64,000 bases of DNA from Clostridium sp. K13 (GCF_019734195.1 NZ_JAASHM010000002.1:217999-281998); one strand, 5' to 3'; positions 24,453 to 35,824 are shown, counted from the stretch's first letter. Notes: generated from the letters alone by a model not told the origin. A program made the numbers and translations.

Positions 24453-25357
24453 TGATATATACAATTACATTTAATCCAGCTTTAGATTATATAGTTAAAA
24501 TGGATGAATTCAATCTAGGAAATGTTAATAGAAGTAATAATGAATTCGTTTATGCTGGCGGAAAAGGAATTAATGTATCAATCGTATTAAATAATCTAGG
24601 AGTTAAAAGTAAAGCGCTTGGATTTATAGCTGGCTTTACTGGAGAGGAAATAGAAAGAAGAGTTAGAGAATTTGGCTGTGATACGGAGTTTATAAAGCTA
24701 AAGGAAGGTATGTCTAGAATTAATGTAAAAATTAAAGCTGATGTAGAAAGTGAAATAAATGGTGGTGGACCAGATATATCATCAGATGCATTAGAAGAAC
24801 TTTACAAAAAATTAGATACATTAACAGTTGGAGATATATTAGTTTTAGCAGGTAGTATTCCAAAAACAATGCCAACAGATGTTTATGAAAGAATCATGGA
24901 AAGACTTCAAGAGAAAAATATTAAGTTTATAGTTGATGCAACTGGTGAATCATTACTTAAGGTATTAAAATATAATCCATTTTTAATAAAACCAAATCAT
25001 CATGAACTTGGAGAATTATTTGGAGTAAAGCTTAATAGTAAAGAAGAAATTATAGAGTATGCAAAAAAGCTTAAAGATATGGGAGCACAAAATGTAATTA
25101 TATCTATGGCTGGAGATGGAGCAATATTAATAGACTCTAATGGTGGAGTTACAACAAGTAATGTACCAAAAGGTGTAGTGAAAAACTCAGTTGGAGCAGG
25201 AGATTCAATGGTTGCTGGATTTATAGCTGGATATTTGAATTCAGAAAAAATTGAGGATGGATTTAAATTAGGGGTGGCAACAGGAAGTGCATCAGCATTT
25301 TCAGAAGGATTAGCTACAAAAGATTATGTTTATGAATTATTAGAACAAGTAAAATAA
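24452..25357 (+). CDS. fruK: 1-phosphofructokinase
   Basis: 301 residues of the PfkB family (LacC/FruK type). It starts FNPALDYIVKMDEF, has AGGKGINVSIVLNNLG, FIKLKEGMSRINVKI and LAGSIPKTMP, and ends with the ATP-site/catalytic-base motif NSVGAGDSMVAGFIAGY. It phosphorylates fructose-1-phosphate, made by the FruA PTS, to fructose-1,6-bisphosphate. It is the middle gene of fruR-fruK-fruA, with translational coupling to fruR. Confidence 0.96.
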   Translation: MIYTITFNPALDYIVKMDEFNLGNVNRSNNEFVYAGGKGINVSIVLNNLGVKSKALGFIAGFTGEEIERRVREFGCDTEFIKLKEGMSRINVKIKADVESEINGGGPDISSDALEELYKKLDTLTVGDILVLAGSIPKTMPTDVYERIMERLQEKNIKFIVDATGESLLKVLKYNPFLIKPNHHELGELFGVKLNSKEEIIEYAKKLKDMGAQNVIISMAGDGAILIDSNGGVTTSNVPKGVVKNSVGAGDSMVAGFIAGYLNSEKIEDGFKLGVATGSASAFSEGLATKDYVYELLEQVK

Positions 25358-25380
25358 AAGTTTTCAAGGAGGAAATGAAA

Positions 25381-27312
25381 GTGAAAATTACTGATTTATT
25401 AAAAAAGAATGGTATAGCACTTAATCCTACAGTAAATTCAAAGGAAGAAGCAATAAATAAATTAGTTGACTTAATGGATTCTACAGGAAGATTAAGAGAT
25501 AAAGAGGCTTATAAGAAAGCAGTTTTAGATAGAGAAAGTTTAAGTACTACAGGAATTGGTGATAATATAGCAATTCCTCATGCTAAGACAAGTGCAGTAA
25601 AAGAAGCTGGACTTAGTGCAATGATACTTACAAATGGAATTGATTATGATTCACTTGATGGGCAACCAGCAAAGCTTTTCTTTATGATAGCAGCTCCAGA
25701 GGGAGAAAATAATCTTCATTTAGACGTATTAGCAAGATTATCAATGATGTTAATGGATCCTGATTTTAAGGAGCAATTAATAAATGCTAAAAGTGTTGAT
25801 GAATTCTTATCACTTATTGATTCTAAAGAAAATGATAAGTTAAAGGCTGAAAGTGATAAAGAGGAAGCACAAAAAGCACAAGCCAATGGATATAGAGTAT
25901 TAGCTGTTACAGCATGTCCAACAGGTATAGCTCATACATTTATGGCAGCTGAAGCTTTAGAAAACAAAGCTAATGATATGGGAATTTCAATAAAGGTTGA
26001 AACAAATGGTTCTGGTGGAGCAAAAAATGTTTTAACTGATGAAGAAATAGCTAATGCTGAATGTATAATAGTTGCAGCGGATAAAAAAGTTGAAATGGCT
26101 AGATTTGAAGGAAAGAAAGTTATTCAAACTAAAGTTGCAAACGGAATTCATAAAACAGAAGAATTATTAAATAGAGCAACAAGTGGAAATGCTCCAGTTT
26201 ATCATCATACAGGTGGAAGTGATGGTGAAGGTATATCATCAGATGAAAAAGAGAGCATTGGAAGACAAATATATAAACATTTAATGAATGGTGTTTCTCA
26301 TATGTTACCATTTGTTATAGGTGGAGGTATATTAATAGCTTTAGCATTCTTATTTGATAACTATAGTATTAATCCAGCTAACTTTGGTAAAAATACATCT
26401 TTTGCAGCATTTTTAAAGACTATAGGTGAAACTGCATTTGGATTTATGTTACCTGTACTTGCAGGATATATTTCAATGAGTATTGCAGATAGACCAGGGC
26501 TTGCAGTTGGTTTCGTTGGTGGTATGTTAGCTAACTTAGGTACAACATATGCAAGTGCATTTGATTCTTCAGTTTCAGTTGTAAGTGGAGGATTCTTAGG
26601 AGCATTATTTGCTGGTTTCTTAGGTGGTTACTTAGTATTAGGATTAAAGAAGATATTTGATAAATTACCACAATCTTTAGAAGGTTTAAAACCAACATTA
26701 CTTTACCCTGTTATCGGTATTGGATTAATAGGTGCGATAATGATATTTGTAAATCCATTCTTTGGAGGAATAAATGAAATAATAACTAATTTCCTTAACT
26801 CAATGGGTAGTACAAGTAGAATATTATTAGGTATAGTTGTTGCAGGAATGATGGCTATTGATATGGGTGGTCCTTTCAACAAAGCAGCATATGTATTTGG
26901 TACAGCATCACTTGCATCAGGTAACTTTGAAGTAATGGCAGCTGTAATGGCTGGTGGTATGGTTCCACCACTTGCAATTGCTTTAGCATCAACATTCTTT
27001 AAGAGTAAATTTACTAAGAGAGAAAGACAATCAGCTCTTACAAATTACATTATGGGATTATCATTTATAACAGAAGGAGCAATTCCTTTTGCAGCAGCAG
27101 ACCCGTTAAGAGTTATACCTTCATGTGTAGTAGGTTCTGCAACAGCAGGATCACTTACAATGTTATTCCAATGTCAATTAAGAGCTCCTCATGGTGGAAT
27201 GTTCGTATTACCTGTAATAGGAAACCCATTTGGATTCTTAGGTGCAGTTGTTATAGGTTCTGTAGTAGGAATGATAATGTTAGCATTATTAAAGAAAAAA
27301 GTAGTAGAATAA
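25381..27312 (+). CDS. fruA: PTS fructose transporter, fused IIA-IIB-IIC
   Basis: 643 residues. IIA (about 1-150) has the phosphorylated His in GDNIAIPHAKTSAVKEAGL. IIB (about 170-265) has the Cys in VTACPTGIAHTFMAAEAL. A linker leads to the IIC membrane domain (about 295-640), with GGGILIALAFL, ADRPGLAVGFVGGMLANLG and SFITEGAIPFAAADP. It takes up fructose as fructose-1-phosphate. I chose GTG 25381 because AAGGAGG ends eight bases before it; the in-frame ATG 25375 lies too close. Last gene of the operon. Confidence 0.95.
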   Translation: MKITDLLKKNGIALNPTVNSKEEAINKLVDLMDSTGRLRDKEAYKKAVLDRESLSTTGIGDNIAIPHAKTSAVKEAGLSAMILTNGIDYDSLDGQPAKLFFMIAAPEGENNLHLDVLARLSMMLMDPDFKEQLINAKSVDEFLSLIDSKENDKLKAESDKEEAQKAQANGYRVLAVTACPTGIAHTFMAAEALENKANDMGISIKVETNGSGGAKNVLTDEEIANAECIIVAADKKVEMARFEGKKVIQTKVANGIHKTEELLNRATSGNAPVYHHTGGSDGEGISSDEKESIGRQIYKHLMNGVSHMLPFVIGGGILIALAFLFDNYSINPANFGKNTSFAAFLKTIGETAFGFMLPVLAGYISMSIADRPGLAVGFVGGMLANLGTTYASAFDSSVSVVSGGFLGALFAGFLGGYLVLGLKKIFDKLPQSLEGLKPTLLYPVIGIGLIGAIMIFVNPFFGGINEIITNFLNSMGSTSRILLGIVVAGMMAIDMGGPFNKAAYVFGTASLASGNFEVMAAVMAGGMVPPLAIALASTFFKSKFTKRERQSALTNYIMGLSFITEGAIPFAAADPLRVIPSCVVGSATAGSLTMLFQCQLRAPHGGMFVLPVIGNPFGFLGAVVIGSVVGMIMLALLKKKVVE

Positions 27313-27340
27313 TAATACTTTATAAATATAGAAAAGTTTT

Positions 27341-27373
27341 AGTGGCAAGCGCAGCTTGCCACTTTTTATTATT
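27341..27373 (+). terminator. Terminator of the fructose operon
   Basis: The perfect 10-bp arms AGTGGCAAGC / GCTTGCCACT with a GCA loop are followed by TTTTATTATTAT. Confidence 0.92.
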
Positions 27374-27377
27374 ATAT

Positions 27378-27605
27378 TTAATCACCATCACATCCACCAT
27401 CACAATCACAACTACTGTCGCATTCGCAATCACAATCATTAAAGTCAGAAATACCAGAGTCAAAGAATGAATAACTGTCATTATTTAAAAAATCCGTATT
27501 ACTATATTCATAATTAGATGAAGCGGAGTTATTATTTCTACTACTGCTATTTTGCTTTATTAAAAAAGCTATTAAAAAGAAAATTACAATAATTAAAAAT
27601 TCCAT
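27378..27605 (-). CDS. Small single-pass membrane protein with Cys/Asp-rich tail
   Basis: 75 residues. A hydrophobic helix (LIIVIFFLIAFLI) at the N-terminus is followed by a Ser/Asn-rich linker and a tail of alternating Asp and Cys (DFNDCDCECDSSCDCDGGC). AAGGGTG precedes the ATG, and the frame sits in an otherwise empty gap, so it is likely real. The tail looks like a metal-binding or disulfide-rich patch. I do not recognise a named family. It faces the fructose operon terminator. Confidence 0.7.
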   Translation of the reverse strand: MEFLIIVIFFLIAFLIKQNSSSRNNNSASSNYEYSNTDFLNNDSYSFFDSGISDFNDCDCECDSSCDCDGGCDGD

Positions 27606-27761
27606 AATTAAATCACCCTTTTTGCTTTAATTATACCATTAATTAGTAAATGTAAATATATGTTTATAAACGTTGATATAACAGTATATAAAGGATAAAA
27701 ATAATGAAACTGTACAAAATATAAGAGTAAAGAAAAACAAGTATGCAGTAGGAGAATTATT

Positions 27762-28931
27762 ATGGGAAAGAATAAAGAAAATAAAAAAAGTATAATAAAT
27801 TCAGAAGCCTTTCCAGGAATATTATTATTAGCAACTACAATATTAGCTTTAATTTTAGCAAATACACAATTAGATAAATTTTATAATTATATTTTATATG
27901 ATTTAAAATTTGGCGAAGAATTTAATTTGCATTTGATTATTAATGACTTTTTTATGGTAATATTTTTCTTAGTGGTAGGATGTGAAATTAAAAGAGAGCT
28001 TGTATATGGTAAATTATCAAGTATAAAGCAAGCTTCATTTCCTGTAATAGCTGCAGTTGGAGGAATGGTTGCTCCAGCATTAATATTTACACTTTTTAAT
28101 TATAGTAGTGGATTTGAAATTGGTGCAGGAATTCCATTATCTACTGATATAGCCTTTGCAATAGGTATTTTTTCAATATTAGAAAGTAGACTTAACTTTT
28201 CATTAAAATTATTTCTACTTACTTTAGCTGTTGTAGATGACTTATTATCTATAATAATAATAGGTGTTTTTTATTCATCTCATATAAGAATTTCAGGAAT
28301 AATTGCTTCTTTGATTATAATAGCAGCTTTATTTTCTGTTAAGTTTTTTAATAAAAGAAATAAGTTATATCCGTATTTAATATTAGGATTTGCCTTGTGG
28401 GTAGCAGTATTTTATAGTGGAATTCACTCTACATTAAGTGGAGTAATTTTAGCTTTTAGTATACCTGTATTACATGAGAAAGATAAAGAGAAGGATTTAA
28501 GTTATAAGGTTCAACATAAATTAGAGCCATTTTCTAATTATGTAATATTACCTTTATTTGCATTTGCCAATACAGGAATAAATTTAGGTGGAAATTTGAA
28601 CTTAGCAAAGGATTATCCTTTAATGATAGGTATAATACTAGGCTTAGTTATTGGAAAACCATTAGGAATAATGTTGTTTGGATATATAGGAAGTTTAATT
28701 GGAGTAACGAAAAAACCACAAGATACATCATGGTATGATGTATTAGAAGTATCTATTTTAGCCGGTATAGGATTTACTATGTCTTTATTTGTATCGGAGA
28801 TTGCATTTGCAGGTGAAGAAGTTGAGCTTAGTGTATCGAAAATATCAGTATTAATTGCAGCTGTTATTTCAATTATAATAGTAAGTGTATTAACATCTAT
28901 AGGAGAAAAGGTAGAACATAAAAATAAATAA
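27762..28931 (+). CDS. nhaA: Na+/H+ antiporter NhaA
   Basis: 389 residues, 12 membrane helices. NhaA marks are FFLVVGCEIKRELVYGKLS, the ATDIAFAIG-type motif as PLSTDIAFAIGIFSIL, the ion-site Asp pair in TLAVVDDLLSIIIIG, HSTLSGVILAFSIP, and late LPLFAFANTGINLG and AGIGFTMSLFVSEIAF. It exports Na+ (or Li+) in exchange for H+. TAGGAG precedes the start. Monocistronic, with a very strong terminator. Confidence 0.95.
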   Translation: MGKNKENKKSIINSEAFPGILLLATTILALILANTQLDKFYNYILYDLKFGEEFNLHLIINDFFMVIFFLVVGCEIKRELVYGKLSSIKQASFPVIAAVGGMVAPALIFTLFNYSSGFEIGAGIPLSTDIAFAIGIFSILESRLNFSLKLFLLTLAVVDDLLSIIIIGVFYSSHIRISGIIASLIIIAALFSVKFFNKRNKLYPYLILGFALWVAVFYSGIHSTLSGVILAFSIPVLHEKDKEKDLSYKVQHKLEPFSNYVILPLFAFANTGINLGGNLNLAKDYPLMIGIILGLVIGKPLGIMLFGYIGSLIGVTKKPQDTSWYDVLEVSILAGIGFTMSLFVSEIAFAGEEVELSVSKISVLIAAVISIIIVSVLTSIGEKVEHKNK

Positions 28932-28934
28932 GTA

Positions 28935-28988
28935 ATATGTGTGTATTATTAATTTAGTTAAATTAATAATACACACATATTTTTTTAC
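28935..28988 (+). terminator. Very strong terminator after nhaA
   Basis: Perfect arms of about 20 bp (start TATGTGTGTATTATTAATTT) with an AGTT loop are followed by TTTTTTTAC. Confidence 0.92.
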
Positions 28989-29002
28989 AACATATAATAT
29001 TT

Positions 29003-30712
29003 GTGACAAAAATATATAGGAAGTGCCTTAAAACGAGCATAATAAGTAAAGCAGTATATGGTAGTATGATTATAGCAGGAGGAGTACTAGAAAAATATTT
29101 TAATCAATATACTTTAAATTCAAAAAAAGTAAATGAAAGAGTTTTATTTAAAATATTAAATAAAAGTAAAGACTGTAAATATGGTAAAGAATATAATTTT
29201 AAATCTATAAAATCAATAGAAGAGTATAAAGAAAAAGTTCCAATTACTAATTATTTATCTTATGAAAAATATATAGATGAGATGCTTAAGGGAGAAGAAA
29301 ATATTTTAGTTGGAGAAGAGGTTGAGTACTTTGGACATACTTCAGGAACTACAGGTAAGCAAAAACTAATACCAGTAACTAAAAAGTCTAGAGAAGTTAG
29401 TAGTAAGTATATGGCATTATTACTTGAAAGATTTGCTTATAATAACTTTAAAGATAGATGGTGTTATGAAAGAGGACTAATGATAGCTGATACTGTGACC
29501 ACCAGTTGTTCAGAGGGGGGAGTGCCTATATGTTCTGCAACATCAGGTGGAATGGAAGCTATAAAAAATATACTTCCTAAGATGTATACTTCACCTTATG
29601 AGGTAATGAAAATAAAGGATAAAAATGAAGCTTTATATTTACATTTATTGTTTGGCCTTGAGGATAAAAATTTATTTTATATAAGTGGTGTATTTATATC
29701 CAATGTTTTAGATTTATTAAGGGTTCTAGAAGAAAAAAGCGATATGCTTGTAAGAGATATTAGAAGAGGAAGTATTAATAGAAGTTTAAATATAGATGAA
29801 GATAAAAGAAAAATTTTAAGCAAGTATTTGAAGCCTAATGCAAGCAGAGCAGATGAGTTAGACAAGGAATTTGCTAAAGGATTTGAAGGAATTTGTACAA
29901 GAATATGGCCTAAATTAACTTATATTGCATCGGTAACTGGAGCTAATTTTTCAATATATGATGATAAAGTAAATTATTATACAGGGTCATTACCTATTTA
30001 TTCACCAGCATATGCAGCAACTGAAGCTATGATAGGAATTAACCCATATGCTAGTAAAATAAGATATGTAGTAATTCCTGATACTGTATTTTATGAGTTT
30101 ATTCCAATAGAGGAAAGTGATAAAAACAATCCCAAAACTTATTGTATAGATGAGTTAAAAATAGGTGAAAAATATGAGATTATAATTACAAATTACGCAG
30201 GCTTTTATAGGTATAGATTAGGAGATGTAATTAAGGTAGTAGATTATTATAACAATTCACCGGAGATAGAGTTTTTATATAGAAAAAATCAGGTTTTAAA
30301 TATGGTTTCTGAAAAAACAACAGAAGATCATTTAAAATCATCTATAAATAAGACTATAAATAATTTTAATTTATCTTTAATTGATTATACAACTTTAGAG
30401 GACAATACAATAACGCCGGGAAGATATGTTTTTTATTTTGAATTTAATGAAGAAGTGCCTAAGAGTAAGGTAAGAGTCTTGGAAAAAAATCTGGATTTAG
30501 AGTTGCAGAAGGCGAATTTAGCTTACGGAAGATTTAGAAAGAATAATAGACTATCATGTACAAGTGTTATTATTGTTAGAAAAAATACTTTTGATAATAT
30601 AAAGAAATTTTTAATATCAAAAGGTGTTTCTAAAAGTCAGCTTAAGATTCCAAGGGTAATAACTAACAAAAAGGATATTTTAAATATATTAAATCAAAAT
30701 ATTAAGAATTGA
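29003..30712 (+). CDS. GH3 auxin-responsive-promoter-like acyl-adenylase family protein
   Basis: About 569 residues of the GH3 family (ANL superfamily relative). The ATP-binding motif is FGHTSGTTGKQKLIPVT. The middle has SATSGGMEAIKN, a YAATEAMIGINP motif, and the adenylation-type YRYRLGDVIKVVDYYN. Plant homologues join acyl acids to amino acids; the role of bacterial members is unclear. The only standard early start is GTG 29003, without a ribosome site; TATAAT at 28993 lies directly before it, so the mRNA may be leaderless or the true start lost. It lies alone between nhaA and a transporter gene. Confidence 0.82.
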   Translation: MTKIYRKCLKTSIISKAVYGSMIIAGGVLEKYFNQYTLNSKKVNERVLFKILNKSKDCKYGKEYNFKSIKSIEEYKEKVPITNYLSYEKYIDEMLKGEENILVGEEVEYFGHTSGTTGKQKLIPVTKKSREVSSKYMALLLERFAYNNFKDRWCYERGLMIADTVTTSCSEGGVPICSATSGGMEAIKNILPKMYTSPYEVMKIKDKNEALYLHLLFGLEDKNLFYISGVFISNVLDLLRVLEEKSDMLVRDIRRGSINRSLNIDEDKRKILSKYLKPNASRADELDKEFAKGFEGICTRIWPKLTYIASVTGANFSIYDDKVNYYTGSLPIYSPAYAATEAMIGINPYASKIRYVVIPDTVFYEFIPIEESDKNNPKTYCIDELKIGEKYEIIITNYAGFYRYRLGDVIKVVDYYNNSPEIEFLYRKNQVLNMVSEKTTEDHLKSSINKTINNFNLSLIDYTTLEDNTITPGRYVFYFEFNEEVPKSKVRVLEKNLDLELQKANLAYGRFRKNNRLSCTSVIIVRKNTFDNIKKFLISKGVSKSQLKIPRVITNKKDILNILNQNIKN

Positions 30713-30785
30713 GGCTATTAATAATATAGAATTAGCTATAGAATAAATTATAATAGTAGATTTATTCTATAATATAAAATAAGTA

Positions 30786-30818
30786 AGGAGGTTGTCTAAG
30801 GCAGCCTCTTTAATTACT
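30786..30818 (+). terminator. Terminator after the GH3-family gene
   Basis: The stem GAGGTTGTC / GGCAGCCTC (two G-U pairs) has a TAA loop, followed by TTTAATT. Confidence 0.7.
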
Positions 30819-30842
30819 TAAATTAAAAGGAGGGAAACTTTT

Positions 30843-31712
30843 ATGTGGATATTATATGCATTTGGGTCGGCTTTTTTTGCAGGAGCTACATCTATTCTTG
30901 CAAAGATAGGAGTTAAAGATGTTGATTCACATGTTGCTACAGCTATTAGGACTATTGTTGTATTAATTTTTTCATGGTTAATGGTATTTATAGTTGGTTC
31001 ACAAGGAACTATAGCTGATATTAGCACAAGAACTTTTATATTTTTAATTTTATCAGGATTAGCAACGGGAGCATCGTGGCTTTGCTATTTTAAGGCATTG
31101 CAATTAGGGGATGTTAATAAGGTAGTACCTATTGATAAAAGTAGTACAATTTTAACTATGATTTTAGCCTTTATTTTTTTGGGTGAAAATATAACTATAA
31201 ATATGATAATTGGAATGATTGGTATAGGTATTGGAACTTATTTAATGATCCAAAAGAAGGAAGAATCTAATAAGATTATAAGAGGAAAGAGTTGGATTGT
31301 TTATGCAGTTTTATCAGCTGTTTTTGCATCACTAACATCTATACTAGCTAAAGTGGGTATAGAAAATGTTGAGTCGAATTTAGGAACAGCAATAAGAACA
31401 ATAGTTGTACTTATTATGGCTTGGGTTATAGTTTTTGTAACTCAAAAGCAAAATGACGTTAAAAAGATAGATAAAAGAAGTTTAATATTTATAATTTTAT
31501 CTGGTATTGCAACTGGTGGTTCATGGCTTTGTTATTATAAGGCTTTACAAGATGGACTAGCATCTATAGTTGTACCTATAGATAAGCTTAGCATATTATT
31601 TACAGTTTTATTTGCGTATATATTTTTAAAGGAAAAGTTGTCAAAGAAATCTGTATTAGGATTGATTTTAATAGTAGTTGGAACACTAACTTTATTAATA
31701 AAAATATATTGA
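30843..31712 (+). CDS. EamA-family (DMT) transporter
   Basis: 289 residues and ten membrane helices from two tandem EamA repeats. The halves clearly repeat each other: GATSILAKIGVKDVDSH and LTSILAKVGIENVESN, then SGLATGASWLCYFKALQLG and SGIATGGSWLCYYKALQDG, each followed by PIDK. Family members export amino acids or metabolites, and no substrate can be read here. AAAGGAGGG precedes the start. Monocistronic. Confidence 0.92.
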   Translation: MWILYAFGSAFFAGATSILAKIGVKDVDSHVATAIRTIVVLIFSWLMVFIVGSQGTIADISTRTFIFLILSGLATGASWLCYFKALQLGDVNKVVPIDKSSTILTMILAFIFLGENITINMIIGMIGIGIGTYLMIQKKEESNKIIRGKSWIVYAVLSAVFASLTSILAKVGIENVESNLGTAIRTIVVLIMAWVIVFVTQKQNDVKKIDKRSLIFIILSGIATGGSWLCYYKALQDGLASIVVPIDKLSILFTVLFAYIFLKEKLSKKSVLGLILIVVGTLTLLIKIY

Positions 31713-31789
31713 TATTAGTATATCAATATAATAAATAAATTACGTAACTATATAAGTAGCTACATAAGACAAATAAAGGAGATTAAAAA

Positions 31790-32244
31790 ATGGAAATATT
31801 TAATGCAATAATAAAAAAAGTAGAAGGTAAAGATGGTGCTTACATAGAGGTACCTTTAGATGTAGAAAAAATTTATGGTGCTAAGAGGGTTAAGGTAAAG
31901 GCAACTTTGATGGAATTGAATATAGAGGTTCAATAGTTAGAATGGGAATGCCATGTTATATTATTGGAATAACAAAAGAAATAAGAAATAAAATAGGAAA
32001 AAATCCAGGAGATGAGATAAAAGTTACAATTGAAAAGGATGAAGAGGAAAGAAGTGTGGAATTACCAGAGTATTTTAAAGTTTTAGTTGAAGATGATAAG
32101 GAAATAAATAAGTTTTGGAATAGTTTGTCTTTTTCAATGCAAAAAAAATATATTACATGGATAACCTCAGCAAAAAAAGAGGAAACAAGAAATAAGAGGT
32201 TAGAAGGGGCTATTATAAAACTTAAAAATAAAGAAAAACTTTAA
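31790..32244 (+). pseudogene. DUF1905 / YdeI-OmdA family protein, frameshifted
   Basis: ATG 31790 (AAAGGAG upstream) reads FNAIIKKVEGKDGAYIEVPLD, then KIYGAKRVKVKATLM, and stops at 31936. A second frame gives DGIEYRGSIVRMGMP and continues to 32244 with IGKNPGDEIKVTIEKDEEERSVELP. Joined, they make one normal DUF1905 plus OmdA protein. One lost T in ACTTT (about 31905-31908, KAT-F-DG expected) explains the break. Either a pseudogene or a sequencing error in a short homopolymer. Confidence 0.82.
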
Positions 32245-32274
32245 TTAAAATATTTTAATAATAGGACAAGTCCC

Positions 32275-32288
32275 CAGGGGCGCCCCTG
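32275..32288. repeat. GC-rich perfect palindrome
   Basis: CAGGGGCGCCCCTG is a perfect 14-bp palindrome inside a 23-bp stretch of about 80 percent GC, in otherwise strongly AT-rich DNA. There is no U-tract after it, so it is not a normal terminator. Function unknown. Confidence 0.55.
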
Positions 32289-32362
32289 AGGCGAAAATAG
32301 CAGTATTGTGTTAAAAAAAGCCTATATTTTGCAAGTAAAGTAGTAAGTATATTAGGTATAAT

Positions 32363-34068
<1,706 letters not shown>

Positions 34069-34073
34069 AGGGA

Positions 34074-34122
34074 GTACCTGCGGGGTAAATCCAATATGTG
34101 GATTGACCTCGCAGGTAATTTT
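34074..34122 (+). terminator. Terminator after alpha-glucosidase
   Basis: The long stem TACCTGCGGGGT..ATCCA / TGGAT..ACCTCGCAGGTA is followed by ATTTTAATT. Confidence 0.8.
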
Positions 34123-34195
34123 AATTATTCATTTAATGAAAAATTAGGTATATAATTAAATATATACTTATTTTTAATAATGGGGGCTAAAAGTA

Positions 34196-35704
34196 ATGAA
34201 TAAATTAGAAAAAAAATTAGAAGAATTTGCAGCATATCTGAAGATTATTGAGCATTATAGAAATGTAGGAAGTCTTATGTATTGGGATATGAGTACTGGA
34301 ATGCCAGAAAATGCAGCAGAAGGCAGAGCAGAAACTATGTCTTTTATGCAAATGCAAGAACATAATTTATCTGTTGCAAAAGAAGTACATGATTTTATTA
34401 AGTTTTTTGAAAAGAATGAAGAGAAGTTAGATTTTGTTCAAAAAAGAATGTTGCATGAACTTAAAAAGAATTATGAAAAAGAAAAGATATTTCCAGAAGA
34501 ATTTATAAAGGAGTTTTCATTAGCTGCATCTAGAGGTCAATTAACTTGGGAAAAGGCTAAGAATGAAGATAACTTTGAAATATTTAAACCTGATTTAGAA
34601 AAAATAGTTGAACTTACTAAAAAGTCAATAGAATACAAGGGTTATAAAGGAAACAAGTATAATGCTTTACTTGATGATTATGAACCAGGATTAACAGTTG
34701 AAAAACTAGATAAGGTTTTTGATGAGTTAAGAGATGGGATAGTTAGTATATTAAATAAGATAAATAGTAGTGAAATAAAAATTTGCAATGCTTTTGAAGG
34801 AAAGGAATTTCCTAAAGAAAATCAAAAAAGATTTTGTATAGAAATTTTAAAGGCAATGGGCTTTAATTTTAAGTCAGGAAGAATGGATGAAACAGAGCAT
34901 CCATATACCTTAGATATGAGTAATAAGGATGTTAGAATAACAAATCATTATTATTTAAATGATTTTACATCAGCAATGTTTTCTGCAATACATGAAGGTG
35001 GACATGGAATATATGAACAAAACTTGCCTGACTCTTTAGAAGGAACAGGATTAAATACTGCTGCTTCTATGGCTATTCATGAATCTCAATCAAGATTTTA
35101 TGAAAATATAATAGGAAGAAGTAGAGCTTTCTGTGAATATTTATATAAAGAAGCAAAGAAAGAATTTTCAGATCAATTTGAGGGTGTTAGTGAAGAAGAG
35201 TTTTATAATACAATAAATAAAGTTCAACCTTCATTAATAAGAACTGAAGCAGATGAGTTAACTTATAGTATTCATGTAATTATAAGATATGAAATAGAAA
35301 AATTACTTATTAATGATAAAATTCAGGTTAGTGATTTACCAAGAGTATGGAATGAAAAGTATAAGGAATACTTAGGGGTAGAACCTACAAGTGATAAGGT
35401 GGGAGTGCTTCAAGATATGCATTGGTCAGATGGATCATTTGGATATTTTCCAAGTTATGCTTTAGGAAATCTTTATGGAGCTCAAATATTAAATGAAATG
35501 GTGAAGGATGTTCCTAATATATATAATGAAATTGCAGAAGGAGATTTAGGATCAGTAGATGAATGGTTAAAGGAAAATGTTCATGAGTGTGCTAATCTTT
35601 ATGATCCAAGTGATTTAATAAAGAAAATTACAGGAGAAGAACTTCAAGCAAAATATTTCATTGAATATTTAGATAATAAATATAAAGAAATATATAAGTA
35701 TTAA
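34196..35704 (+). CDS. M32-family metallocarboxypeptidase (carboxypeptidase Taq type)
   Basis: 502 residues, all-helical M32 fold. The zinc site is AIHEGGHGIYEQNLP (HExxH), with the third ligand Glu in MAIHESQSRFYENIIGRS. Other family marks are LMYWDMSTGMP near the start, RITNHYYLNDFTSAMF, and TEADELTYSIHVIIRYEIE. It removes C-terminal residues from peptides in the cytoplasm. The ribosome site is GGGGG about 11 bases upstream. Monocistronic between two strong terminators. Confidence 0.95.
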   Translation: MNKLEKKLEEFAAYLKIIEHYRNVGSLMYWDMSTGMPENAAEGRAETMSFMQMQEHNLSVAKEVHDFIKFFEKNEEKLDFVQKRMLHELKKNYEKEKIFPEEFIKEFSLAASRGQLTWEKAKNEDNFEIFKPDLEKIVELTKKSIEYKGYKGNKYNALLDDYEPGLTVEKLDKVFDELRDGIVSILNKINSSEIKICNAFEGKEFPKENQKRFCIEILKAMGFNFKSGRMDETEHPYTLDMSNKDVRITNHYYLNDFTSAMFSAIHEGGHGIYEQNLPDSLEGTGLNTAASMAIHESQSRFYENIIGRSRAFCEYLYKEAKKEFSDQFEGVSEEEFYNTINKVQPSLIRTEADELTYSIHVIIRYEIEKLLINDKIQVSDLPRVWNEKYKEYLGVEPTSDKVGVLQDMHWSDGSFGYFPSYALGNLYGAQILNEMVKDVPNIYNEIAEGDLGSVDEWLKENVHECANLYDPSDLIKKITGEELQAKYFIEYLDNKYKEIYKY

Positions 35705-35713
35705 TAAGTATAT

Positions 35714-35764
35714 GTATAGCCTCAGAGGTAAAATTATTATTTTGCCTCTGAGGCATTTTTTTAA
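35714..35764 (+). terminator. Terminator after carboxypeptidase gene
   Basis: GCCTCAGAGG / CCTCTGAGGC with inner AAA/TTT pairs is followed by ATTTTTTT. Confidence 0.92.
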
Positions 35765-35824
35765 TAAATATAAAAATATGTTAATAGTATATAAAGTAAC
35801 TATTTATAATATGGGGGATATATT

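Noticed and set aside
27123..27470. Plus-strand open frame overlapping the end of fruA
   Set aside because: It is a shadow of fruA and of the minus-strand small protein, with no ribosome site and no domain sense.
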